From positions 62,001 to 126,000 of the forward strand of contig CAWANG010000003.1 of NCBI GenBank assembly GCA_963783175.1: 64,000 nucleotides of DNA. The letters are read 5' to 3'. Both the position numbers and the translations under genes were made by a program. Origin of the DNA: Roseiarcus sp963783175. GTDB lineage: Bacteria; Pseudomonadota; Alphaproteobacteria; Rhizobiales; Beijerinckiaceae. Below are positions 53,379 to 62,555 of the stretch, piece by piece (position 1 is the first letter of the stretch; every line of letters starts with the position of its first letter). The notes under the pieces are model-generated. The model made no database searches, was not told where the DNA came from, and was given only the letters and a program-made list of their open reading frames with translations.

Positions 53379-54623
53379 ATGAGCATTCTGAACACTAGCG
53401 TGTCGGGAATGTTGGCCGATTCAAACTGGCTGTCGTCGATCTCCCAGAATGTCGCCAACTCCAACACAACCGGCTACAAGAACGTCGAAACCGACTTTTC
53501 GTCCCTGGTCGATCAGATTTCCAGCGGCGATCCGGACTACGGCGGAGTCGCGACCAGCCAGGTTTCGCTCAATTCGCTTCAGGGCAATATCGTCTCCACT
53601 TCGACTGCGACCGACCTCGCCATCCAGGGCTCGGGCTTCTTTGTCGTGTCGAACTCCAGCGGCGAGCTCTTCCTCACTCGCAACGGCTCGTTCACGCCCG
53701 ACGCCTCAGGCAACCTCGTCAACAGCGCCGGCTATTATCTGATGGGTCAGAGCGTTCAGAACGGCGCTTCGCCGCTTGCGGCGAATTCGCTGACCGGACT
53801 CGTGAAGGTCAATGTCAATAACGCCGGCCAGACCGCGACCGCCACGACCGCCGCCTCGCTCACCGCCAATTTGCCGTCCACGGCGACGCCAGTCGCGGCC
53901 GCCAATCTGCCTTCAGTCAATTCGGCGAGCTCGACCTATACCGAGGCGACCTCGCTCGTGGTCTACGACAATCTCGGCGGCGCGCACACGATCAATCTCT
54001 ATTTCACCAACACCGGGCCAAACACCTGGGAGGTCGACGCCTACGACGCCTCGGATGCGTCGGCCAGCGGCGGCTTTCCCTATTCGTCCGGTCCGCTCGC
54101 GACGCAGACGCTCACCTTCAATCCGACGACCGGCGCGCTGTCCTCCGGTTCGCCGCTCTCGATCGCGGTTCCAGGCGGCCAGACGATGTCCCTCGATCTG
54201 AGCAACATGACGCAGCTCGCCAGCGCCTTCAACGTGACCGCCGCGACCGCGAACGGGAACGCTCCGAGCGGCATCAGCGGGATCTCGATCGGCGCCAACG
54301 GAGCCTTGACCTTCAATTATGCGAATGGGACGGCGAACGCCGCCTACGACATTCCGCTCGCCAATGTGGCGAGCCCCGACAATCTCACCTCCGTCAACGG
54401 CGACGCTTTCCTGCCAACCTCAGCGTCCGGCCCCGTTTACCTCGGGACCGCCGGCGGCGCGGGCTTCGGCTCGATCGAATCCTCGTCCCTCGAAAGCTCG
54501 ACGGTCGATCTGGCCACGGAACTGACCGAGATGATCCAGGCCCAGAGCGCCTACGAAGCCAACTCCAAGGTGTTTCAGACCGGGGCCGACATTCTCGACG
54601 TCCTGAACGGGCTGAAGCCGTGA
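53379..54623 (+). CDS. flgE: Flagellar hook protein FlgE
   Basis: 414 residues from ATG 53379 (GAGGAGG Shine-Dalgarno); 141 bases separate it from fliP. Hook/rod N-terminus MSILNTSVSGMLADSNWLSS and ISQNVANSNTTGYKNVETDF, ATDLAIQGSGFFVVSNSSGE, and C-terminal SSLESSTVDLATELTEMIQA, QSAYEANSKVFQTGADILDV. The Ala/Ser/Thr-rich middle is the exposed hook domain. It polymerises into the hook. Confidence 0.96.
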   Translation: MSILNTSVSGMLADSNWLSSISQNVANSNTTGYKNVETDFSSLVDQISSGDPDYGGVATSQVSLNSLQGNIVSTSTATDLAIQGSGFFVVSNSSGELFLTRNGSFTPDASGNLVNSAGYYLMGQSVQNGASPLAANSLTGLVKVNVNNAGQTATATTAASLTANLPSTATPVAAANLPSVNSASSTYTEATSLVVYDNLGGAHTINLYFTNTGPNTWEVDAYDASDASASGGFPYSSGPLATQTLTFNPTTGALSSGSPLSIAVPGGQTMSLDLSNMTQLASAFNVTAATANGNAPSGISGISIGANGALTFNYANGTANAAYDIPLANVASPDNLTSVNGDAFLPTSASGPVYLGTAGGAGFGSIESSSLESSTVDLATELTEMIQAQSAYEANSKVFQTGADILDVLNGLKP

Positions 54624-54648
54624 GGCGGAATGAGCCCGGGAAGCCTCG

Positions 54649-56151
54649 ATGAGCCTTTCGGCCGCGTTCAACGTGATCAGCTCTTCCTTCGCCGTCAATT
54701 CGGCGCAGACCGCCGTCGTCTCGAACAACATCGCCAACGCCAATACGCCCGGCTATTCGCGCGAGATCGCGAATGTCGTGACGAATTCATACGGCGGCGC
54801 CGACGTCGCCTCGGTCACCCGGGAGGCCAACGCCGCACTCCTGGAGCAGGTCTCGAGCTCGACCTCGCAGGCGGCGACGCAACAGGCGATATCCGACGGG
54901 CTGTCGACCCTCGCCCAGACCGTCGACGACAGTTCATCGGCCTCCTCGACCTCCGGCGCAAACCAGAACGGCGCCTCGCCCTCGGCCATGCTCGCCAATC
55001 TGCAGAGCGCGCTCGCGACTTACGAGGATTCGCCGACGTCGTCGTCCGCCGCCGCGGCCGCCGTCTCCGCCGCCTCCAATCTCGCTTCGTCGCTTAACAG
55101 CGGGAGCGCAACAGTCGCGCAGGTGCGCGAGCAGGCCGACCAGAACATGGCCACGTCGGTCAGCACAATCAATTCGCTTCTGAGCCAGTTTACCGCCGCC
55201 AACAACGCGGTCGTGACCGGACTTCAGAGCGGGGCCAACGTCGCCAGCGCAGAAGATACGCGCGATTCGATCGTGACCCAGCTCTCCCAGCAGATCGGCG
55301 TCTCGACTGTCACCGCCGCCAACGGATCAGAGTCCATTTACACCGACAGCGGCGTCACCCTGTTCCAGGATACGCCGCGCGTCGTCTCCTTCACCCCAAC
55401 CCCGACGCTCGTCGACGGCGCGAATGGCGCGCCAGTCACCGTCGACGGAGTGCCGATCACCGGCGCCAACTCGCCGATGCCCATCCAATCAGGCGCGCTC
55501 GCCGGCTACGCCGCGTTACGGGATACGCTCGCGCCCGAGTATCAGGCCCAGCTCGACCAGATCGCCGGCGGCCTCGTCAACGCCTTCGCCGAGAGCGATC
55601 AATCCGCGACCCCCACGCTGCCTTCGCTGCCGGGCCTGTTCACCACGCCGGGAGCGACCAACCTGCCCTCGATGTCGGCGACGACTGGCCTTGCCGCCGC
55701 GATCGAGGTCAATCCGAATGTGGACCCTTCGCAGGGCGGCAATCCGAGTCTCCTGCGCGACGGCGGCATCTCCGATCCCGGAAGCCCGGCCTATACCTAC
55801 AACGCGACCGGCTCGGCGAGTTACACCGGACGCCTCCAGGAGCTCGCAGGCGAGATCGGCGCGACCCAGAGCTTCGACCCGTCCGCGGGCCTCGGCTCAT
55901 CGTCAAGCCTCGCCGACTACGCCAACGCCTCGGTGAGCTGGCTGCAAGGCCAGAACCAGCAGGCGAGCGACTCGTCCTCCTATCAGAATACGCTCGCCTC
56001 CCAGGCGACCTCGGCGTTGTCGAATGCGACCGGCGTCAATCTCGACGCCGAGATGACCAACATGCTCAACCTCGAGAACTCCTACGCCTCGTCGGCGAAG
56101 CTCCTGACGACCGTCACAAGCATGTTCTCGGCCTTGCTGGACGCCGCATGA
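54649..56151 (+). CDS. flgK: Flagellar hook-associated protein FlgK
   Basis: 500 residues; first junction protein between hook and filament. N-terminus SLSAAFNVISSSFAVNSAQT and VSNNIANANTPGYSREIANV are FlgK-like; C-terminus GVNLDAEMTNMLNLENSYAS and AKLLTTVTSMFSALLDAA matches the coiled end of the family. The core is rich in Ser/Ala/Gly. Stop overlaps flgL start (ATGA), so the two junction proteins are translationally coupled. Confidence 0.95.
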   Translation: MSLSAAFNVISSSFAVNSAQTAVVSNNIANANTPGYSREIANVVTNSYGGADVASVTREANAALLEQVSSSTSQAATQQAISDGLSTLAQTVDDSSSASSTSGANQNGASPSAMLANLQSALATYEDSPTSSSAAAAAVSAASNLASSLNSGSATVAQVREQADQNMATSVSTINSLLSQFTAANNAVVTGLQSGANVASAEDTRDSIVTQLSQQIGVSTVTAANGSESIYTDSGVTLFQDTPRVVSFTPTPTLVDGANGAPVTVDGVPITGANSPMPIQSGALAGYAALRDTLAPEYQAQLDQIAGGLVNAFAESDQSATPTLPSLPGLFTTPGATNLPSMSATTGLAAAIEVNPNVDPSQGGNPSLLRDGGISDPGSPAYTYNATGSASYTGRLQELAGEIGATQSFDPSAGLGSSSSLADYANASVSWLQGQNQQASDSSSYQNTLASQATSALSNATGVNLDAEMTNMLNLENSYASSAKLLTTVTSMFSALLDAA

Positions 56152-57215
56152 CGACGATGAGCGCGAACTTCGTGTCCAGCCAGGCCCTGGCCAACAGCCT
56201 CGTGCTGCCGGTCATGCAGGCCCAATCGTCGCTGGCGACGGCGATGACCGAGGAATCGACCGGCCAGTATGCCGATCTCGGCCTTCAGCTTGGCGAGCAA
56301 TCCGGCTACGAGCTGTCGCTGAAAGAGCAGGTCGGCCTGCTTCAGACGCTGACCAGCAACAACAGCATCGTATCGACAAACCTGTCGACCGCGCAGAGCG
56401 CTCTTTCCGCGATCAGCTCCGGCGCGCAAACGACCCTGAACGACCTCACGACCTGGACGCCCGGCGCCAATTCCGGCGCTTCGCTCCAGAACATGGGCCA
56501 GTCGGCGCTGCAGTCGCTGATCGCATCGGCCAACACGACGTCGGGCGACCAATATGTGTTCGGCGGAATCAATTCCGCCGTCGCGCCGATGGCGGACTAT
56601 TATTCGACCCCCCCGTCGGCCGCCAAGACCGCGATCGACCAGGCGTTCCAGACCGCGTTCGGAGTCCTGCCGAGCGATCCGGCCGCGGCGAACATTTCGG
56701 CTGGGGCGATGCAGAGCTTCCTTTCCGGGCCGTTCGCGGCGCTGTTCCAAGGCGCATCGTGGAGCGCGGACTGGTCGCAAGCCTCGAGCAGCAACACCAG
56801 CGCCGAGATCGCGCCGGGTCAGACCGTGACGACCTCGACCAGCGCCAATCAGCCCGGCTTTCAGGAGCTGGCGCAGGCCTACGCGATGCTGAGCGAATTC
56901 GGCGGATCGCAGCTCAGCGGCGCAGCGCAGCAGGCCGTCGCCACCGCGGCGTCCTCGCTCGTCTCGCAGGGCGTCGATTCAATGACCAATATTCAGGCCG
57001 GGCTCGGCTCCACCCAGAGCGCCGTCACCAACGCCAATAGTTCGATGAGCTCGCAGCTCACGATTCTTCAGCAGCAGGTCGGCAATCTCGACGATGTCAA
57101 CGCCAACACGACGGCGGCTCAGATCAACAGCCTGACCAATCAGATCCAGATGGCCTACGAGCTCACCTCACGCCTGCAACAGCTCAATCTGGCCCAATAC
57201 CTGCCGGTCCCCTGA
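56148..57215 (+). CDS. flgL: Flagellar hook-associated protein FlgL
   Basis: 355 residues, flagellin-like. N-terminal helix with LVLPVMQAQSSLATAMTEES and YADLGLQLGEQSGYELSLKE; the motif ANTTSGDQYVFGGINSAVAP is typical for FlgL; C-terminal coiled coil QAGLGSTQSAVTNANSSMSS.., QINSLTNQIQMAYELTSRLQ. Second junction protein, between FlgK and filament. Confidence 0.93.
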   Translation: MTTMSANFVSSQALANSLVLPVMQAQSSLATAMTEESTGQYADLGLQLGEQSGYELSLKEQVGLLQTLTSNNSIVSTNLSTAQSALSAISSGAQTTLNDLTTWTPGANSGASLQNMGQSALQSLIASANTTSGDQYVFGGINSAVAPMADYYSTPPSAAKTAIDQAFQTAFGVLPSDPAAANISAGAMQSFLSGPFAALFQGASWSADWSQASSSNTSAEIAPGQTVTTSTSANQPGFQELAQAYAMLSEFGGSQLSGAAQQAVATAASSLVSQGVDSMTNIQAGLGSTQSAVTNANSSMSSQLTILQQQVGNLDDVNANTTAAQINSLTNQIQMAYELTSRLQQLNLAQYLPVP

Positions 57216-57231
57216 CGCGTGAAGGGTCGCG

Positions 57232-57579
57232 ATGTACGAATTCGCTTACAACGAAGTGATCGAAGATTCGCGCCAGACCATGCGCGCACGCGAGCGGCAG
57301 GCGATGGATCGGGTGATCGCGATGCTGCGTGCGGCCGAAGAGAAGGGCCCGCAATCGCACGAGCGCGTCGAGGCGCTTTTCTATCTCCGCCGCCTGTGGA
57401 TGATCTTTCTCAACGACCTCAACGACCCCAACAACGAGCTGCCGGAGCAACTGAGGGCCGGGATCATCTCGATCGGCATCTGGATGATGAAGGAGATCGA
57501 TCGCGTGCGCGGCGGCCTGACCAACGACCTTTCGCCGATGATCGAGATCAACGCGCTGATCCGCGACGGGTTGAAGTGA
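57232..57579 (+). CDS. flaF: Flagellar biosynthesis regulator FlaF
   Basis: 115 residues, cytoplasmic helical protein restricted to alphaproteobacteria. Conserved: YNEVIEDSRQTMRARERQAM and ALFYLRRLWMIFLNDLNDPN, then GIISIGIWMMKEIDRVRGG. In Caulobacter FlaF promotes flagellin secretion/translation and is counteracted by FlbT, whose gene follows after 13 bases. Confidence 0.95.
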   Translation: MYEFAYNEVIEDSRQTMRARERQAMDRVIAMLRAAEEKGPQSHERVEALFYLRRLWMIFLNDLNDPNNELPEQLRAGIISIGIWMMKEIDRVRGGLTNDLSPMIEINALIRDGLK

Positions 57580-57592
57580 GCGGCGCCCTCCC

Positions 57593-57997
57593 ATGAACAT
57601 CACCCTCAGAGCCGGGGAACGGTTTTTCATCAACGGCGCGGTCATCCGCATCGACCGCAAGGCGTCAATCGAACTCCTGAATGAAGTCACCTTCCTGCTC
57701 GAGAACCATGTCATGCAGGCCGAGGAGGCGACGACGCTCGTCCGCCAGATCTATTTCGCGGTCCAGATCATGCTGATGGACCCGACCGCCGCGGCCAGCG
57801 CCGCGCCGCTCGCCCGATCGCTGATCGAATCGGCGCTCGGCGCCTATCGCGCGCCCGAGTTGGCGGCAGGTCTCGAGGGCGTCGCCGCGTCGCTCGCCCG
57901 GGGCCGCAATTTCGAGGCGCTGAAGGCGCTCCGCGGCCTTTTCGCGCCCGAAGACAAGGAGCTTCAGCCGCTCGCCAAAACGCCGAGCGCCGCCTGA
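57593..57997 (+). CDS. flbT: Flagellin post-transcriptional repressor FlbT
   Basis: 134 residues. Conserved start MNITLRAGERFFINGAVIRI, DRKASIELLNEVTFLLENHV and IYFAVQIMLMDPTAA. In Caulobacter and rhizobia FlbT binds the flagellin mRNA leader and represses or stabilises it depending on species. Flagellin genes are not in the window, so its target lies elsewhere. Confidence 0.95.
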   Translation: MNITLRAGERFFINGAVIRIDRKASIELLNEVTFLLENHVMQAEEATTLVRQIYFAVQIMLMDPTAAASAAPLARSLIESALGAYRAPELAAGLEGVAASLARGRNFEALKALRGLFAPEDKELQPLAKTPSAA

Positions 57998-58010
57998 AAA
58001 GGAGAACGCC

Positions 58011-58427
58011 ATGACTGTCAGCGCTGCTTCCCCCGTCGCCGCTCCGGCCGCGTCGACTTCGTCCGCCTCCGCCGCGTCGGCGACCGCGGCGACCCAAAGC
58101 CTGAGCTACAACGACTTCCTCACTCTTCTCATGGCGGAGATGAAGAACCAGGACCCGACCCAGCCGATGGACCCCTCGCAGATGGTGTCGCAACTCGCGA
58201 CCGTCTCAGAGGTCGGGCAGGCGGTGCAGACCAACACAACGCTCAACTCGCTCTTGACAGCGACCTCGCTTTCGCAGGCCGAGCAGCTCATCGGCCAGAC
58301 GATTACCTCCGCCGACGGCACGACGTCGGGCCAGGTCGCCTCGGTCAGCGTCGCCAGCACGGGCGCGGTCGCCACCTTGACCAATGGCGCGACCGTCTCG
58401 CTCGCCAACGGCGCGAGCGTGCAGTGA
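58011..58427 (+). CDS. flgD: Flagellar hook assembly protein FlgD
   Basis: 138 residues; short alphaproteobacterial form of the hook-capping protein. Diagnostic LSYNDFLTLLMAEMKNQDPT and QPMDPSQMVSQLATVSEVGQ, with a short C-terminal beta part (IGQTITSADGTTSGQVASVS..). The tudor/FnIII domains of longer FlgD are absent. AAGGAGA Shine-Dalgarno. Stop overlaps the fliQ GTG start. Confidence 0.94.
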   Translation: MTVSAASPVAAPAASTSSASAASATAATQSLSYNDFLTLLMAEMKNQDPTQPMDPSQMVSQLATVSEVGQAVQTNTTLNSLLTATSLSQAEQLIGQTITSADGTTSGQVASVSVASTGAVATLTNGATVSLANGASVQ

Positions 58428-58693
58428 ACGAAGGCGACGCGATCGATCTCGTCCAGTCGGCGATCTGGATGGTCGTAGTCGGCGCGGGCCCCTGTGTCGG
58501 CGCGGCGATGGCGGTCGGCGTGGTCATCGCGCTCCTGCAGGCCTTGACCCAGATTCAGGAGATGACGCTGACCTTCGTGCCGAAGATGATCGCGGTCTTC
58601 GTCGCCGCGAGCCTGACGGCCTCGTTCGTGGGCGCCAAGTTCTCGATCTTCACTCAGTCGATCTACGGGCGGATCGAGCAGGGTTACAAGTAG
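58424..58693 (+). CDS. fliQ: Flagellar export gate protein FliQ
   Basis: 89 residues from GTG 58424. Two transmembrane helices: IDLVQSAIWMVVVGAGPCVG.. and VPKMIAVFVAASLTASFVGA, with the conserved ALLQALTQIQEMTLTFVPK loop between. Part of the FliPQR core. fliP is six genes upstream and fliR 3.8 kb downstream, so the export-gate genes are scattered in the cluster. Confidence 0.96.
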   Translation: MNEGDAIDLVQSAIWMVVVGAGPCVGAAMAVGVVIALLQALTQIQEMTLTFVPKMIAVFVAASLTASFVGAKFSIFTQSIYGRIEQGYK

Positions 58694-58730
58694 CGCCTCC
58701 GATTCCGACGACGCCGCCGACTGCAAACCC

Positions 58731-59273
58731 TCATCGTACGCCGCAGTTCGGATCGTCGCCTTCCTTGCTGCAGAATTCCGCCGCAATCTCGCAGGTCCCG
58801 CCCGGATTTACTGTCTGGCAGTCTTGCAGCGCGTTGCGGGCAGCGGCGCCCCGGCTCGGTTCGGCGGCGCCAGAGATGCCAGTAATCCGCCCCGAGCGCT
58901 TGGCGTAAACGATGCTGGCGCATTTGTTGGCGAAGATCAGCAATCTCCGACAGGGTCCGCCGCGCGCCTTGCACTGCGCCGCCGCCTCGGCCATCGCGTC
59001 GTACTGGTTGTTCTTGCCGCAACTGAACCCGTAAACGCCGCTGCCATCGAAGCTGACATAGGCCGAACCGTAAAACTCCCGCGGGGACGGCGTTCCATGG
59101 CTATTACACCGCGCGAGGCAGTCAGAACCGCAATAGGGTTGCGCGCGCCCATAACATTGCGCGTCACATTGAAAGAGGCAATCTGCGCCGCTTTGAGCTG
59201 CCGCCGGGGCGGCGCCGTAGACGCTGCCCGCGAGCAGCGCGACGATTGTCGATTTCAGAGTCGCTTGGGGCAA
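58731..59273 (-). CDS. DUF4189 domain secreted protein with Cys-rich N-terminus
   Basis: 180 residues from TTG 59273 (GGAAG just upstream); the same frame runs far upstream without meaning. Signal peptide LKSTIVALLAGSVYGAAPAAAQ. Then a Cys-rich stretch with six Cys in about 30 residues (CLFQCDAQCYGRAQPYCGSD..) and a DUF4189 domain (YGSAYVSFDGSGVYGFSCGK, AEAAAQCKARGGPCRRLLIF, NKCASIVYAKRSG). Probably disulfide-bonded and periplasmic. It lies on the opposite strand inside the flagellar cluster, convergent with fliQ. Function unknown. Confidence 0.78.
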   Translation of the reverse strand: MPQATLKSTIVALLAGSVYGAAPAAAQSGADCLFQCDAQCYGRAQPYCGSDCLARCNSHGTPSPREFYGSAYVSFDGSGVYGFSCGKNNQYDAMAEAAAQCKARGGPCRRLLIFANKCASIVYAKRSGRITGISGAAEPSRGAAARNALQDCQTVNPGGTCEIAAEFCSKEGDDPNCGVR

Positions 59274-59314
59274 ATGCTTCCAGGCTCCGCGTCGGCGCGC
59301 CAAAGACCGTCGCG

Positions 59315-60343
59315 CTACGCAGCCCACAGCGCGGGAAGCTGCGCGCCGAGCCATTTCGCCAGCGCAGCATTGACCTCGACCGGCTTTTCCTGCGCCATCC
59401 AGTGGCCGGAGGCGACCGTCGCTTCGGTCAGGTTGTCGCAATGGGCTCGCATCGGCTCGGCGAGGCGCGAGACGAGCGTTTCGCAAACATAATCGCACGC
59501 GGCATGGATGAACAGCGCCGGCATCTCGAGCCGCCAGTGAGCTTTGGCGCGCGCCGCATAGGCGAGGTTGGCCTTCCAGTTCATGTACCAGCTGCAGGGG
59601 CCGAAGAACCCGTTGCGTTCGAGCGCGGCTGCATAGCGGCGCTCGTCCTCCTCGCTCAGAAGAGCCGCGTCGCGGGGCACGTCGGGAGCCGAAGTCCGGC
59701 CGCGAAACCAGCCGCCATTGGCGCGGACGTATGCGGTCGGGCTGGGCTTGCCCTTGCCCGAGGGGTTGCCGGAGCGGAATAGCGCCCGGACCGTCGCGCC
59801 GACGTCGCCCTCGAAGCCGGCCTGGGCGAGCGCGAAATTCTCGCGGTAGAACATCTGATAGTCCCACTGCGCCGCGGGAAACTGCTCCTCGGGATAGACG
59901 TTCCGGTCGGCCAGCCGCGCAATGGTCTCGACCGCAAAGCCCTCGGGCTGGTAGGGCACGCAAAGATTGGCGACGCCGCGGCAGAGGTCCGGATGGTGCT
60001 GGGCGATCGACCAGACGACCGGCGAGCCCCAATCGTGGCCGACCCAGATCGCCTTCTTTACCCCGAGCGCGGCCAGGAGCTCGATCATGTCGGAAACGAT
60101 TTCTTCGAGCGCATAGTCCTCGTGCCTCGGATAGACGCTCGACCGCCCGTAACCACGCATGTCGGGCGCGATCGCCCGGAACCCGAGGGCCGCGAACGCC
60201 GGAAGCTGTTCGCGCCAGGAGATCGCAAGCTCCGGCCAGCCGTGCAGGAAGACGATCGGCGTCGCGCTCGCGGCTCCGCACGAAAGAAAAAAGGTCGTGT
60301 GCCGCGCGCTCTTGGCGACATGCTCCAGGATAGGAAAGCTCAT
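59315..60343 (-). CDS. Epoxide hydrolase-like alpha/beta hydrolase
   Basis: 342 residues. Oxyanion-hole motif FLHGWPELAISWREQL, DMRGYGRSS, nucleophile elbow VGHDWGSPVVW (Asp nucleophile as in epoxide hydrolases and dehalogenases), and C-terminal ASGHWMAQEKPVEVN with the catalytic His. The HGWPE and GHDWGS pair is diagnostic for soluble epoxide hydrolases, with cap-domain Tyr residues (YQMFYRENF) likely as acid. It is upstream of and codirectional with the DUF4189 gene, dividing fliQ from flhA. Confidence 0.92.
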   Translation of the reverse strand: MSFPILEHVAKSARHTTFFLSCGAASATPIVFLHGWPELAISWREQLPAFAALGFRAIAPDMRGYGRSSVYPRHEDYALEEIVSDMIELLAALGVKKAIWVGHDWGSPVVWSIAQHHPDLCRGVANLCVPYQPEGFAVETIARLADRNVYPEEQFPAAQWDYQMFYRENFALAQAGFEGDVGATVRALFRSGNPSGKGKPSPTAYVRANGGWFRGRTSAPDVPRDAALLSEEDERRYAAALERNGFFGPCSWYMNWKANLAYAARAKAHWRLEMPALFIHAACDYVCETLVSRLAEPMRAHCDNLTEATVASGHWMAQEKPVEVNAALAKWLGAQLPALWAA

Positions 60344-60466
60344 GGGGGTCTCCGGGGTGTCGGGCTCTTATCTCCCGCCCTTCGATCCTCGCGCAAGCTT
60401 CGCCGCCCACTCTCCCGCCCACGGGCGCGCGCCAAGCCGGCGGCGCCTGGATGAGCGGGGGCCTAG

Positions 60467-62555
60467 ATGTCATTGACGGCGGCGGGAACGGCGCCGGCGG
60501 CGAACCGCGGCGGCAAGGACATCGCCTTCGCCGTCGGCATCGTCCTCATTCTTATGCCTCTTCTTCCTGCCCGTCCCGGCGTTCATGATCGACTTCGGCC
60601 TGGCGCTCTCGATCGCGCTCGCCGTGCTCATCCTGATGGTCGCGTTATGGATTCATAAGCCGCTCGAGTTCTCGGCCTTCCCGACAGTGCTGCTGGTGGC
60701 GACGATCCTGAGACTCGCGCTCAACATCTCGACCACAAGGCTCATCCTCTCGCGCGGCGAGCAGGGGCCGACCTCGGCGGGCTACATCATCGGCGGCTTC
60801 GCCCGCCTGGTGATGGGCGGCGATTTCGTCATCGGCATCATCGTTTTTCTTATCCTGGTCACGATCAACTTCCTGGTCATCACCAAAGGCGCGACCCGCA
60901 TCGCCGAGGTCGGCGCGCGCTTCACCCTCGACGCCATTCCGGGAAAACAGATGGCGATCGACGCCGACCTCTCGGCCGGCCTCATCGACGAGAAGGTGGC
61001 GCAGGCGCGCAGGCGCGAGCTCGAAGAGGAGAGCGCCTTCTTCGGCTCGATGGACGGCGCGTCGAAATTCGTCCGCGGCGATGCGATCGCCGGCCTCATC
61101 ATTCTCGCCGTCAACATCTTCGGCGGCATCGTCATCGGCGTCACCCGGCATGGCTTGTCGCTCTCCGCCGCGGCTGACATTTTCACCAAGCTCTCGGTCG
61201 GCGACGGCCTCGTCACGCAGATTCCGGCCCTCATCATCTCGCTCGCCGCCGGCCTCCTGGTCGCCAAGGGCGGCACGCGCGGCTCGGCCGACAAGGCGAT
61301 CATCGACCAATTGAGCGGCTATCCGAACGCGCTCTTTCTCGCCGCCATGACGATGGCGGTGCTCGGGGTCGTTCCCGGCCTGCCGTTCCTGCCCTTCGCG
61401 CTGCTCGGTGGGCTTATGGCCTTCGTCGGCGTCGCAATTCCGCGGCGAATCGAAAAGGAGCGCGTGGCCGAGGCGGAGAAGGTCGCGGCCAAGGACGAGC
61501 GGACCAAGGCCGAGGCGCGCGCCTCGATAAGGGAGCAGCTCAAGTCATTCGAGATCGAGCTTGTCCTGAGCAAAGAGCTCAACGCAGCGCTTCTCCTCTC
61601 GCGCGACGAGATCGGCTCCCGCATCGCCAAGATGCGGCGCAAGTTCGCCCGTCAATACGGCTTCGTCGTCCCGGAGATCCGCCTCTCCGACGACATCAAG
61701 GCGCCGCCGAAGACCTACCAGATCAAAATTCACGGCACCGCGGTCGCGACCCAGGAATTGCGGGTCAAGGAATGCCTCGTCATCATCGGCGACGGGCCCC
61801 GCCCCAATCTCCCCGGCGACGAAGTCCGCGAGCCGGCGTTCGGCATGCGGGCGATCGCGATTCCCGAGGCCTTCGTCAAGGACGCCAAGCGCCAGGGCTT
61901 CAAGCCGATCGATCCGGTGTCGGTGCTGCTCACCCACCTGAGCGAAGTCATCCACAACAACCTCGCTCAGCTGCTGTCGTTCAAGGACATGCGCGCGCTC
62001 CTCGACCGGCTCGAGCCCGAGTACAAGCGGCTGCTCGACGACATGTCGCCGTCGCAGATCTCGCAATCCGGGCTTCTTGCGACGCTTAAGCTCCTGCTCG
62101 CCGAGCGCGTCTCGATCCGCAATCTGAACCTGATCCTGGAGGCAGTCGCCGAAATCGCGCCGCACGCGCGGCGACCCGAACAGATCGCCGAACACGTGCG
62201 CATCCGTCTCTCCCAGCAGATCTGCGGCGACCTCGCCGACAATGGCGCGCTCGCGGTCTTGAGACTCGGCAATCGCTGGGACCTCGTCTTCCATCAGAGC
62301 CTGAAGCGCGACGCCAAGGGCGACGTGATCGAATTCGACATCGACCCGCGGCAGATGGAGCAATTTGCCGCCGAGGCCTCTGCGGCGATCCGCAAGCGGA
62401 TGGATGAGCAGCGCCTGTTCGCCATCGTCACCGCCGCCGAGACGCGCCCATACGTGCGGATGATCATCGAGCGCATGTTCCCGACCCTGGCTGTCTTGTC
62501 GCAGCTCGAGATCGCCCGCGGCTTCGAGGTCAAGTCGCTCGGGACGATCGCGTGA
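60467..62555 (+). pseudogene. flhA: Flagellar export gate protein FlhA, one-base frameshift
   Basis: MSLTAAGTAPAANRGGKDIA.. followed by GIVLILM lies in one frame; FFLPVPAFMIDFGLALSIAL and all downstream family blocks (RIAEVGARFTLDAIPGKQMA, DADLSAGLIDEKVAQARRRE, VGDGLVTQIPALIISLAAGL, the cytoplasmic nonameric domain) lie in the next. Removing one C at 60557-60558 gives 695 residues, the standard FlhA length. It is the export-gate platform and chaperone-substrate receptor. The fliR start overlaps its stop (GTGA). A sequencing insertion is the likely explanation. Confidence 0.93.

Noticed and set aside
59300..60473. Long minus-strand frame extending upstream of the DUF4189 gene
   Set aside because: It overlaps the epoxide hydrolase gene in another frame, is Arg-rich and low complexity, and shows no family resemblance; it is a shadow of high-GC coding sequence.
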